Origin: an uncultured Eubacteriales bacterium
Lineage (GTDB): Bacteria > Bacillota > Clostridia > Oscillospirales > CAG-272
Reading direction: 5' to 3'
NCBI GenBank assembly: GCA_900544985.1
Contig: UQXK01000012.1
Span: 1 to 41,631 of the forward strand
Length of the DNA: 41,631 nt
Every line of letters begins with the position of its first letter. Position 1 is the stretch's first letter. The notes below the pieces were generated by a model, which was given only the letters and a program-made list of their open reading frames with translations, was not told where the DNA came from and did not search any database. Position numbers and translations under genes: made by a program. This document shows positions 15,480 to 23,796 of this stretch, piece by piece.

Positions 15480-17501
15480 TTAATTTATAGCTACGGAATT
15501 GAGCAGTGCGTCGTCTATCTTGCCCCATGCGCCGCCGCCTTCTCCGCCGCACTGTACATAAATACCGACTGTTATTTCGTCTGTGCCGTTATAGTCGATA
15601 TCTTCAATAAGCGCGGTCTGCCAGTTCTGATATCCTTTAAGATAGAGCGCGTCGCTTTTCTTTATGATCGTACCGTTTATCTTTACGTATGCGTAGATCA
15701 CGGTGTTTCCGCCGTCGCTGCCGCTTATTGAAATCGAATATTTGTATTTGCCTGCCGCAACATCTTTGACGGTCTGTTCGAGGGTGAAATCGACAGTGTC
15801 TGCGGCTTTGCTCCAAAAGTGGAAGTGGTTGTCTCCTGTTACAGAATTGTTTTTGTCTGTCTCTACATACAGCTCCGCACCGCCGGAAGGCTTGTTGTTT
15901 ACGACCTGCCAGCCAACGGGTACTACGGCTTTGTTGGAATCCTCTTCAAACGAGTAGTTTTTGATGAAGTTTTTTTCCACCATAGATATGTAGCAGTGAG
16001 CGGTCATGCCGCCGGCCTTGCCTGTAATGTCGTATTTTTGGGCGCCGCCTGAATACATTTTTTCGATATCCGCGTCTGTAATGTTCCATTCTACGGGTAT
16101 CGGTTTCTTGGAATCGTCGGTCATTACGGCGTTCACTGTTGCGGGAAGCTCTATTTTGCCGTTGAGATCGACTATCATGTTTACATCTTCAAGCGCGTCT
16201 GCTTTTGTTTCTATCTCATTTCCTTTTGACACAAGTGCGAAAATTTTGAGCGATTCGAGCGGTTTTCCGTCAGCGTCGAACATCGCCTGATTATCGACAG
16301 CCGAGCCTCCGAAGTATTTGCCCGCGTCCGCAGGATCATAGAATTTCGAGAAAGATGACGCCCAGCCTGAACCGTATTTTTCCCACAGTGCGAAGTTTTC
16401 TTCATACGAATTTTGACCTACCGTTATCCATGTGCCTTCCCAATAGCATACGCCTATGCCGTTTGTGGTGTTGGCGATAGTTTCTATTATATTCCTAACG
16501 GAGTTTGCCTGTCCCTGAACTGTGTATGGGTATGATTTTGTCACTCCGCTTCCCGGACCTATCGTATTGCCCGAAAAATCTGTATCTTCTTCGGTATAAG
16601 CATATGAAGTTTCGGCTACCATGACTTTTTTGTTGTATTTTGTGGCTATATCGGAAAGGGTAGCTTGGAGATTATCAAGTGTGCCGTGCCAGTACGGATA
16701 GTATGAAGAGGCAAATACGTCGTAGTCGAGCCCGTAATAGTCAAGTTTGCTTGCCCATGACAGATAATTCGAGGATTTTTCCGGATTTGCAAAATGCACG
16801 GCTACGAGCGCGTCGGGATAAACTTCTCTTACGGCTTTGGAGCCTGCCGCCATGAGCTTGTAAATATTCATCCAAATCGACTCTCCGCAAAGCTTGCCGT
16901 TTGTTTCATTGCCTATTTGAACAACATTTACCGCGATTTTTTCTTTGTAAAGCTTTTCGAGGCATTCTTTTGTAAAGTTGTATAAAGCCTCGGATTTCTC
17001 GTCGATATCCATATCGGACCATGCGATAGGCACCATTTGTTTTGATGGGTCAGCCCAGAAATCGGAGTAGTGGAAGTCTACCATCAGATTCATTCCGTAT
17101 TTTGTGGCGCGCTTGCCTATTTCTATTGCCGTATTGATATCACAGTTTCCGCCGCCGAATCCGTTGCCCTGCGCGTCAAACGGCTTGTTCCACACGCGGA
17201 CGCGAATGGTATTGATTCCGTTCTCGCTTAGTGTCTTGAATACGTCGGCTTCATTTCCGTCAAAGTCGTAATATTTTACGCCGCTGTTTTCAAGCGATAT
17301 CACGCTTGACGCGTCCATGCCCATGATAAAATCATCAGGCAGATTTTCTACTTTTTTCACGTAAAGTGTGTCTGATTTGACGTCGGGACGGACGAATTTT
17401 TTAGGTTTGGGAGTTTTTCCTGAACATCCTGTCATCATTGCCGCAGTTATGCAGACGGCAATAATGGCTACAAGACTGGAAACGATGCGCTTCGGTTTCA
17501 T
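15480..17501 (-). CDS. Surface lipoprotein GH53 endo-beta-1,4-galactanase with Ig-like and carbohydrate-binding domains
   Basis: 673 residues from the ATG at 17501 (AAGGAGAG upstream). Lipobox MTGC, Cys26. A GH53 barrel spans about 55-420, with DFHYSDFWADPSKQ (142-155), acid/base Glu199 in QIGNETNG and nucleophile Glu297 in VAETSYAY. Residues ~435-515 look like a bacterial Ig-like (Big_4) domain and ~520-673 like a galactan-binding jelly-roll module (NYSFEED...W, GKYKYSISI, the CBM61 type often attached to GH53). It should cut beta-1,4-galactan at the cell surface. First gene of unit C, driven by a near-perfect promoter. Confidence 0.94.
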   Translation of the reverse strand: MKPKRIVSSLVAIIAVCITAAMMTGCSGKTPKPKKFVRPDVKSDTLYVKKVENLPDDFIMGMDASSVISLENSGVKYYDFDGNEADVFKTLSENGINTIRVRVWNKPFDAQGNGFGGGNCDINTAIEIGKRATKYGMNLMVDFHYSDFWADPSKQMVPIAWSDMDIDEKSEALYNFTKECLEKLYKEKIAVNVVQIGNETNGKLCGESIWMNIYKLMAAGSKAVREVYPDALVAVHFANPEKSSNYLSWASKLDYYGLDYDVFASSYYPYWHGTLDNLQATLSDIATKYNKKVMVAETSYAYTEEDTDFSGNTIGPGSGVTKSYPYTVQGQANSVRNIIETIANTTNGIGVCYWEGTWITVGQNSYEENFALWEKYGSGWASSFSKFYDPADAGKYFGGSAVDNQAMFDADGKPLESLKIFALVSKGNEIETKADALEDVNMIVDLNGKIELPATVNAVMTDDSKKPIPVEWNITDADIEKMYSGGAQKYDITGKAGGMTAHCYISMVEKNFIKNYSFEEDSNKAVVPVGWQVVNNKPSGGAELYVETDKNNSVTGDNHFHFWSKAADTVDFTLEQTVKDVAAGKYKYSISISGSDGGNTVIYAYVKINGTIIKKSDALYLKGYQNWQTALIEDIDYNGTDEITVGIYVQCGGEGGGAWGKIDDALLNSVAIN

Positions 17502-17552
17502 TTGTATCTCTCCTTTTTTATAATTGTAAATCTGTGATAATGTGCTATATAT

Positions 17553-17581
17553 ATTATATAGTGTCATGGAAAATATGTCAA
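17553..17581 (-). promoter_or_regulatory. Promoter of unit C (GH53-GH13)
   Basis: On the minus strand, consensus TTGACA, exactly 17 bp, consensus TATAAT, about 50 bp before the ATG. Just upstream of the -35 an imperfect dyad (CACC and GGGTG, 17589-17602) could be an operator. Confidence 0.8.
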
Positions 17582-17684
17582 TAATCACCTAATAATCGGG
17601 TGGTTTTTCGAAAAACAGAACAATGCGAACTTTATCTGCATATGATAACTTATATAAAAATATCGGTTTTAAGGAGTATTTTAC

Positions 17685-18173
17685 ATGAACAGGTCATCAT
17701 CGTATCATTTTCTTTCGGTTCTTCGTAGTAGACCACGGGCGGCAGCAGAAATTTCCGGCAGTGAAAGTTATCCCGATATATCGGGTGTTGTCAGATTTTA
17801 TCAGGTGAACAAAGGCGTTATCGTTTATGCGGAGATAAGCGGGCTTCCACATTCGAAGGTTTCGTGCGACGACCATATATTCGGCTTTCATATTCACGAA
17901 GGAAATTCTTGCAGCGGAAACGCGGAAGATCCATTTGCCGACACAATGTCACATTACGACACGGGAAAGTGCGAACATCCGCACCATTCGGGCGATATGC
18001 CGCCGCTTTTCGGCAACGACGGACTTGCGATAATGATGTTTTTTACGAATCGTTTTTCCATAGAAGAGATAATCGGCAGAACGGTCGTTATACATGACAT
18101 GCCCGATGATTTTAAAACTCAACCATCGGGAAATTCCGGCAAAAAAATCGCCTGCGGAGTTATAAAAGGGTGA
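17685..18173 (+). CDS. Cu/Zn superoxide dismutase-family protein without signal peptide
   Basis: 162 residues. All metal ligands of the family are visible: His69 and His71 (FHIHEG), bridging His90, a zinc His in HPHH (98-101), Asp104 in SGDMP and copper His137 (VVIHDMPDDF). Cys76 and Cys157 match the conserved disulphide, and the end QPSGNSGKKIACGVI is typical. Active members convert superoxide to oxygen and peroxide. No export signal is present, so a cytosolic location is inferred, unlike most bacterial SodC proteins. It stands alone between two terminators or repeats; no operon partner. Confidence 0.9.
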   Translation: MNRSSSYHFLSVLRSRPRAAAEISGSESYPDISGVVRFYQVNKGVIVYAEISGLPHSKVSCDDHIFGFHIHEGNSCSGNAEDPFADTMSHYDTGKCEHPHHSGDMPPLFGNDGLAIMMFFTNRFSIEEIIGRTVVIHDMPDDFKTQPSGNSGKKIACGVIKG

Positions 18174-18187
18174 TAAATGAAAAAGAA

Positions 18188-18214
18188 AAAACGCGGCTTA
18201 TGCCGCGTTTTTTT
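18188..18214 (+). terminator. Terminator of the SOD-like gene
   Basis: AAACGCGGC, short loop, GCCGCGTTT followed by a T run, 14 bp after the stop codon. Confidence 0.85.
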
Positions 18215-18228
18215 GTAAGCATTTAATG

Positions 18229-18592
18229 TTGGGGCTGTCCGCCCCAAACCCGGACGCAAGAAACTTTTCGAGAAAAGTTTCTTGGAACTTCAAAAGCTTT
18301 ACCGAAATAAAGTAGTATATTCGGTGCAAAAGTTTTGCGGATTTTTAAGGGGCTTTTTCAAAAGCCTCTTAAAGCAAGGTTTGGAACGCAGTTCCAACAT
18401 ATTTTGACCAATAAAAAAGCACGGCGTTGCCGTGCTTTTTGTGCGCGTTGTCAGTTGGGGCTGTCCGCCCCAAACCCTGACACAAAGAACTTTTTGTAAA
18501 AAGTTCTTTGGAAACTCAAAAACTTCGCCTAAATAAAGTGGTGTATTTGAGGAAAATTCTTTGGCTTACCTTTCTTATAAGAAAGGTAAGGG
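18229..18592. repeat. Interspersed multi-hairpin repeat R1, full copy
   Basis: About 365 bp, filling the gap between convergent genes. It contains a module twice (starts near 18231 and 18457): GGGGC/GCCCC hairpin, a long A/T-rich stem (18258-18283 and 18484-18509), then AAATAAAGT and a TGTATT-like stretch. Between the modules are hairpins TTGGAAC/GTTCCAA and AAAAAGCACGGC/GCCGTGCTTTTT. It ends with a palindrome at 18565-18590, two bases before the stop codon of the minus-strand gene. The same order recurs at 23.80-24.14 kb. Confidence 0.85.
18414..18440. terminator. Bidirectional terminator hairpin inside repeat R1
   Basis: AAAAAGCACGGC and GCCGTGCTTTTT form a 12-bp stem with a 3-nt loop. A and T runs flank it on both sides, so it can end transcripts from either strand. 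Confidence 0.8.
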
Positions 18593-19357
18593 TTATTGGT
18601 TCTTTTCTTTCTTTTTGTTTTTTGAACTGTGGTATGCATGTGCCGCTTCTGCGTATGTTATGCCGCTTTCTTTTTGCTTTTTGTATATCGCAAGCATGGA
18701 TCTCATAGAACGTATAACGCATACCATTGAATAGAGACTGAAAATGAAGAATGGAATTCTTGAAATATCGTGAACGACCATTTGTATATACAGCACTATT
18801 GTTATTGAAGATGTGAATATCTGGAAATAAACCGCGTCTATATAAGAAAGGAAAGTGAGGAATGTCGTTAAAATACCGAACAACATCGTCGTGTTGTCGA
18901 GTATCAGATACGGCTTTCCGAAGCTTTTGAATATAAAGTAGAGTGCAGTCCAGACTCCTGCGACAGATGCTGCCAATATTAGAAGATGTTTTTTGGTGAG
19001 TCTTCTGAATACCGTCGAGTTTCCGTAAGAGCGTCTGCTCCATTTAAAATATGTTATGAGCTGAATGGGGAACGAAAATAACAGCGCATAGAATGCCATT
19101 GCAGGGGTGTCGAGCATAAAATATGCAAATGTATAGAAGAGGGAATTTATTGCTCCTATAATGAGATAGAATCTGTTGGCAAACGATTGAAGAAATCCGA
19201 TAAGTAGAGAGATATAATACGGCAGAAGCTTTAAAAGATTTTTCGGGGCTGTTTTTTCTTCCGTAAAAATTATGTATGTCGTCGTCATGGCTATAAACGT
19301 CACAGCCATAAGTATTTTTATAAAGACAGAATCATTGAAAATATTCTTCTTTTTCAT
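18593..19357 (-). CDS. PnuC-like transporter (nicotinamide mononucleotide transporter family)
   Basis: 254 residues with about seven hydrophobic segments and a charged Lys-rich C-terminus. The FPIQLITYFKWSRR segment after the third helix and the later pattern (SYIDAVYFQIFTSSITIVLYIQMV) resemble PnuC-family proteins, which let NAD precursors such as nicotinamide riboside or related vitamins cross the membrane. The start ATG at 19357 follows AGAGGAT. It lies 70 bp downstream of the GH95 gene on the same strand and may share its transcript. The substrate cannot be told from sequence; no riboswitch is evident. Confidence 0.7.
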   Translation of the reverse strand: MKKKNIFNDSVFIKILMAVTFIAMTTTYIIFTEEKTAPKNLLKLLPYYISLLIGFLQSFANRFYLIIGAINSLFYTFAYFMLDTPAMAFYALLFSFPIQLITYFKWSRRSYGNSTVFRRLTKKHLLILAASVAGVWTALYFIFKSFGKPYLILDNTTMLFGILTTFLTFLSYIDAVYFQIFTSSITIVLYIQMVVHDISRIPFFIFSLYSMVCVIRSMRSMLAIYKKQKESGITYAEAAHAYHSSKNKKKEKNQ

Positions 19358-19427
19358 AAAGATATCCTCTTCTTTATAAGCGGCAGTATGTCACTTTGTA
19401 TTTGATTTTTTTATTCTGTTATAAATT

Positions 19428-21749
19428 TTATTGATTGTTCGCCGAGGAGACTATCGTAATATTTTCTCCCGCAATTGTCTGGAATTCTATTATTCCGTTG
19501 TCTATGCTGTAATCCTTGTCGTCGACGGCGGCGTGTTCTGTTCCGTTAAAACGGAGTCTGCATTTTCCACCGCGCTTTGATTTGATATTTATTTTTACCG
19601 GGGTTTTATTTATCCATTCGCATGATACTTCAAATCCGCCCCTTGCAAGAAGTCCGGTAAATTCGCCGTTCTTCCATTCGTCGGGAAGAGAAGCGAGCAC
19701 GTCTATATACCCCGATGTGCTTTGCAGGAGCATTTCGCACATTCCGGCGGTGGCGCCGAAGTTTCCGTCTATCTGGAACGGCGGGTGTGTGTCCCACATA
19801 TTCGGGAGAATGTTGTTTTTTAATATAGAGGAAAGAAGATCGTATGAGCGGTTTCCGTCGCCTGTTCTCGCCCAAAGGCAAAGCCTGTGTGCCGCCGCCC
19901 AGCCCGTTGATTTATCGGAACGGAGGTTGAGCGTCACTTTTGCGCCGTCTATCCATTCCTTTTTTCTTTTGTTTATCAGTGTTCCGGGGTAAAGCCCTAC
20001 GAGGTGTGAGACGTGCCTGTGATCAGGCTCTCCTATGTCTGAGTAGTGTGCTTCTTCGCGGAATTCCTTTATTTGTCCGTCGGCACCTATTTCCACGGGA
20101 TCAAGACGCGGAAGCGCTTCTTTTATTTCGTCTATGAGCGGCTCGTCCGTTATTCCGAGAATTTTTGCGGCTTTTACCGTTTTGTCGAAATTCTCGTATA
20201 TCATTTGCTGATCGAATGCGCAGCCTTTTGTTATATAATATTTTCCGTCTTCTCCGCACTGTTCGGGCGACGCAGAGATGCCTGTTAAAAGCTTTCCGTC
20301 GTGTTCTTCCAATACTTTTAAGAGAAAACGCGACATTTCAAGCAGATACGGATAAGTTTTTTCTCTGAGATATTTTTCGTCCCTTGTAAAGTCGTAGTAA
20401 TCCCAGAAGAGAAGCGAGGTAAACCCGCCTGTTCCCGGACCTGAATGAGAGCTTGGCTCGGTAATATAGTAGAGAGTTGCAGCCGTGCCGATGGTCCAAC
20501 CGTTTTTGCCTTCTACGTCATATTTTTCGGGATAGTTTTCTTTTATGTATACGTCGGCATTTTGTTTTGCAAGCGGCATATATGCTTCCGCATAATCCGA
20601 ATACGGAATAAAACATTCCGGAAGGTTTGCCGGGCATGCCGGCCAGTAATTCATCTGTACGTTTATATTATGGTGATAATCGCATCCCCAGGGAGAGCTG
20701 TCGTAACAATTCCATGTGCCTTGAAGATTTGCGGGGTATCCGCCTTTTCTCGAAGAGGCAATGAGAAGATATCTTCCGTACTGGAAGAGAAGTTCTTCGA
20801 GGTATTTTGACTTTTCTCCGTTTTTGTATTCATTTATGAGCGTATCTGTCGTCTTATCGGTTTTCTTTCCGCCAAGGTCAAGGCTCACCCGTGAAAAAAG
20901 TGCGTGATAATCTGCAAGATGGCGCTCTTTTACCTTTTCATACCCTTTTGAAACGGCAAGGTCAAGTGTGCTTTTTACATATTCATCGGGGGCGGGGTAT
21001 CCTTCAAGCTTTTTCTTCGGGTCATTTTCCGTGAAAACACGGCTTTCAAGCTTGTAATTTGTCCCGCAAGTAAAGAATACGTCTGCAATATCGGCATTCT
21101 TTACGGTAATTGTGCCGTTTTCGCTTTTCAGAGTTCCGCCGTGTGTGACAACATGGACGCGGCCTTCGTATTTTATATCATAATAAAAAGATACGCCGCG
21201 CATTACGGATTCTTCTCCGTCCGAAAATACTTCACCGCTTCTTCCCGCACCGTCTCCCTCGCTTATACAATAATCTTTACAAAATGATATAAGCGGAGTA
21301 AGAGAGAAAGAGACGGATTTTTCTTTTGATGCGGAAAGTCTTACCGCCAACACATTGTCGGGGTAGCTTAAAAAGTATTCGCGATTGTAATTTATCCCGC
21401 CGCAAGTATAAGACACGGTAGAAACCGCGTCGTCGAGAGAAAGAGTGCGCTTATATGATGAAAAATCTTTATGTCCGAAATCGAATATAAGATCTCCGAA
21501 AGTGCGTGTTCCGCCGCTTCCGTCTTTCCAGTGAGAGCCGCGAAGTGACGGATTGGCAACGCTGTTTTCGGTTATCTGTATTCTGTCTTTGTCCGTTCTT
21601 CCGAAAAGGGAAGCGCCGAAATGTGAATTTCCGATGGGCAAAGACCATTTTTCCCAGCCAGCGTTCGGCTTATCGTCCTGTCTTGCGAATACGAAATCCG
21701 CATATTCCGGAGCGGGGGCACTATATTCGAGTATCATCGGCTTTGTCAT
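19428..21749 (-). CDS. GH95 family alpha-L-fucosidase (or alpha-L-galactosidase)
   Basis: 773 residues, the full GH95 length, with no signal peptide. N-terminal beta-sandwich (about 1-285, opening GWEKWSLPIGNSHFGASLFG), linker, (alpha/alpha)6 barrel (about 315-690) and small C-terminal beta domain. Active-site features of the family are visible: HHNINVQMNYWP with Asn361 and Asn363, Glu496 in SASPEQ, HRHVSHL (578-584) and Asp661 in PPFQIDGNFGAT. GH95 enzymes remove terminal alpha-1,2-linked fucose, or L-galactose in some members, from host glycans or xyloglucan. Start has CGGAG upstream. The missing signal implies action on imported sugars. Confidence 0.93.
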   Translation of the reverse strand: MTKPMILEYSAPAPEYADFVFARQDDKPNAGWEKWSLPIGNSHFGASLFGRTDKDRIQITENSVANPSLRGSHWKDGSGGTRTFGDLIFDFGHKDFSSYKRTLSLDDAVSTVSYTCGGINYNREYFLSYPDNVLAVRLSASKEKSVSFSLTPLISFCKDYCISEGDGAGRSGEVFSDGEESVMRGVSFYYDIKYEGRVHVVTHGGTLKSENGTITVKNADIADVFFTCGTNYKLESRVFTENDPKKKLEGYPAPDEYVKSTLDLAVSKGYEKVKERHLADYHALFSRVSLDLGGKKTDKTTDTLINEYKNGEKSKYLEELLFQYGRYLLIASSRKGGYPANLQGTWNCYDSSPWGCDYHHNINVQMNYWPACPANLPECFIPYSDYAEAYMPLAKQNADVYIKENYPEKYDVEGKNGWTIGTAATLYYITEPSSHSGPGTGGFTSLLFWDYYDFTRDEKYLREKTYPYLLEMSRFLLKVLEEHDGKLLTGISASPEQCGEDGKYYITKGCAFDQQMIYENFDKTVKAAKILGITDEPLIDEIKEALPRLDPVEIGADGQIKEFREEAHYSDIGEPDHRHVSHLVGLYPGTLINKRKKEWIDGAKVTLNLRSDKSTGWAAAHRLCLWARTGDGNRSYDLLSSILKNNILPNMWDTHPPFQIDGNFGATAGMCEMLLQSTSGYIDVLASLPDEWKNGEFTGLLARGGFEVSCEWINKTPVKINIKSKRGGKCRLRFNGTEHAAVDDKDYSIDNGIIEFQTIAGENITIVSSANNQ

Positions 21750-21926
21750 TTTTTAATCTCCGTTTTTTTATCATAGGATTTTTCGGGAAACCGATATTGC
21801 TATTTTGCTAAGTTATGACGCGGTGAAAATATATGATATGATTGAATGGGGCGGCGACATGCCGCTTTCGGCTAAAAATACCGCTTTTTGAGAGTTTTCA
21901 TAATATAATATGAGTTTTGATACAAT

Positions 21927-22000
21927 CTATATCCTTTTTCAGTTTGTGTCTGTTTTCACAAAGCAAAACACAAACGTCCCGTTTGCGGGATTATTATATC
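21927..22000 (-). repeat. Switch-like repeat R2, copy 1
   Basis: Read on the minus strand: ATATAATAATCCC, then segments CGCAAAC, GTTTGTG and CACAAAC, ending AAAAAGGATATAG. The middle GTTTGTG can pair with either neighbour. It is one of two tandem copies in the 398-bp gap upstream of the GH95 gene. The rest of the gap (21750-21926) holds a GCGGC/GCCGC hairpin near 21851-21865 and no gene. Confidence 0.75.
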
Positions 22001-22017
22001 GTAAATTTTCAGATAGG

Positions 22018-22092
22018 CTATATCCTTTTTCAGTTTGTGCTTGTTTTTTGTATGGTAAAACACAAACGTTCCGTTTGCGGGATTATTATATC
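22018..22092 (-). repeat. Switch-like repeat R2, copy 2 with extended -10
   Basis: Same layout as copy 1, located 92 bp upstream of it with respect to the minus strand. Here TGATATAAT gives an extended -10 element pointing toward the GH95 gene. The loop of the long hairpin differs in sequence from copy 1 while the flanking stems are kept. Confidence 0.75.
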
Positions 22093-22147
22093 ACAGTATT
22101 TATAAAAAATCTATAATATTGCGGCATATTATTTTCAAATATTTTAC

Positions 22148-23734
22148 TTATATTTTGGACGGAACGGCGCATTTTTCGCTTTTTTTCCTGAATATGCCTA
22201 TTATCCAAATTATATCCTCCCTTGTAATCCCGCGTAATGCTATAAGAAACGCTATGTATATTATAAATACGGTAAAAATTCCCGCAGTTGTTTCTATTGC
22301 GAGACTGTAAAAAGAGAAAGGCAGATTCTTAAAAATAAGATTTGTCACGGTTGAAGCGCCTATTATCGATATTACGGGCGCTATCACCGTCGGATATATC
22401 GGGATTTTCACTTTTGTAACTTTTACAAGGCGATTTAAGCTCAAAACATCGTTTACAAGCTCTGTTACGAATACGCATATAACGTATCCCGATATTCCTA
22501 TATTCGGAAGAAGCGTGTAGACGAGAAAAACGCTTATGGCTGAATCTATTATATTGTATTTCATGGACGCCAGCTGTTCTCCCAGCCCCTTTAACATACC
22601 GTCGACTGTTATATCGAGATACATAAGCGGTATAAGCACCGCAAAAACGCCGATATATTTTGACGCTTCTTCACTGCCGTATATGAGCTTTCCCAGCGAA
22701 TCGGAGAAGAGTATAAACGCGCCCGCGCATATTACGCCGAACATGACCGAAAGTGATATCGCACGGGAGACGATGTATTTTATATGCTTTGTGTCTTTAC
22801 TTCCTTTACTTGCCGAAATTTCTGAAAGTTCGGGAATTATGAGCGAGGCAAATGTAGACGATATTGCGGACGGAAAAAGTATAAGAGGGAAGACCATTCC
22901 GTGTATTGTGCCGTAGCTTGCAAGAGCGGCGCTTTTATTTGAACCGTATTTTTTAAGACCCGCAGGGATAAGTATATGTTCTATCGTGACAAGTCCGCTT
23001 CTTAGATATGCGCTTGCCGCTATCGGAAGCGATATATTAAGCATTCTCTTTTTTAGATCGGACGGTACTTTTTCGTTTCTTTGCGGTTTGAGGTGTTTTT
23101 TCTTGTCGTAAAAATAGAAAATGACAAGATATATAAACGAAAGTCCCTCTGCAATGCTGGAACCGAGAACGAGAGAAAGGCAAGCGTATTCCACACTTTT
23201 CGGTCCTATCAGGTTTAGGAAGAACACGGTGAAACCGATTTTTACAAATTGCTCCGCAATAGAAGCCGACGCGTTTTTCGAAACTCTTTTTACGGCGTTG
23301 AAATAACCGGAGAGTACGTTTGAAAGCGCTATAAAAGGAAGGCTTATTGATAGCGCTTTGAGCGATAATACCGTTCTCTCGTCCCCGAGAAGTTTTACGC
23401 CTATCGGACGCGCAAATAAGAACAGGCAAATCGCCGAGACAGAGCCGAATATTATACTGTACATGACGCATTTTTTTACCGAAGCTATCGCGGCTTTTGC
23501 GTTGTTTTTTGCGAGCTCTTCGGATACAAGGCGTGTTACGGCAAGGTTTATGCCCGATGTTGCGACGGTGACTGCGAACACATATGCACTTGATATGAGC
23601 GAATATATTCCTATCCCTTCCGCGCCGACGACGTTTGCCGCGTATGCGTTGAATATTACACCGATTATTCGCATGAAAATCGAAACGCCGCCGAGTATCG
23701 CGGCATTTGCGACGAATCTTTGCAGTCTGTTCAT
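22148..23734 (-). CDS. SpoVB/MurJ-like polysaccharide or lipid-II flippase (MVF/MATE-like)
   Basis: 528 residues with about 14 membrane helices, from the ATG at 23734 (AGGGGAT upstream; an adjacent in-frame TTG is possible). The opening RFVANAAILGGVSIFMRIIGVIFNAYAANVVGAEGIGIYSLI is typical of the SpoVB/YtgP/MurJ branch of polysaccharide exporters, which flip undecaprenyl-linked cell-wall or spore-cortex precursors. The second-half pattern (GTIHGMVFPLILFPSAISSTFASLIIPELSE) fits SpoVB especially well. It is alone, between repeat regions, so the precise substrate is not indicated by context. Confidence 0.88.
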   Translation of the reverse strand: MNRLQRFVANAAILGGVSIFMRIIGVIFNAYAANVVGAEGIGIYSLISSAYVFAVTVATSGINLAVTRLVSEELAKNNAKAAIASVKKCVMYSIIFGSVSAICLFLFARPIGVKLLGDERTVLSLKALSISLPFIALSNVLSGYFNAVKRVSKNASASIAEQFVKIGFTVFFLNLIGPKSVEYACLSLVLGSSIAEGLSFIYLVIFYFYDKKKHLKPQRNEKVPSDLKKRMLNISLPIAASAYLRSGLVTIEHILIPAGLKKYGSNKSAALASYGTIHGMVFPLILFPSAISSTFASLIIPELSEISASKGSKDTKHIKYIVSRAISLSVMFGVICAGAFILFSDSLGKLIYGSEEASKYIGVFAVLIPLMYLDITVDGMLKGLGEQLASMKYNIIDSAISVFLVYTLLPNIGISGYVICVFVTELVNDVLSLNRLVKVTKVKIPIYPTVIAPVISIIGASTVTNLIFKNLPFSFYSLAIETTAGIFTVFIIYIAFLIALRGITREDIIWIIGIFRKKSEKCAVPSKI

Positions 23735-23756
23735 CAAAAAAATCCCCTGTTATTTC

Positions 23757-23785
23757 TATATAGAAGAAATATATTAGAACTGCAA
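23757..23785 (-). promoter_or_regulatory. Possible promoter of the flippase gene
   Basis: On the minus strand TTGCAG, 17 bp, TATATA, about 23 bp before the start codon. Confidence 0.4.
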
Positions 23786-23796
23786 AGAAAAAATTC

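Noticed and set aside
18229..18592. Insertion-sequence remnant
   Set aside because: No transposase fragment or terminal inverted repeats framing the region with target duplications were seen; the modular hairpin repeat describes it better.
21910..22116. Two short open frames with a repeated FQFV.VF peptide
   Set aside because: The repetition comes from the tandem R2 elements, whose RNA-type complementarity explains the sequence; there are no ribosome binding sites.
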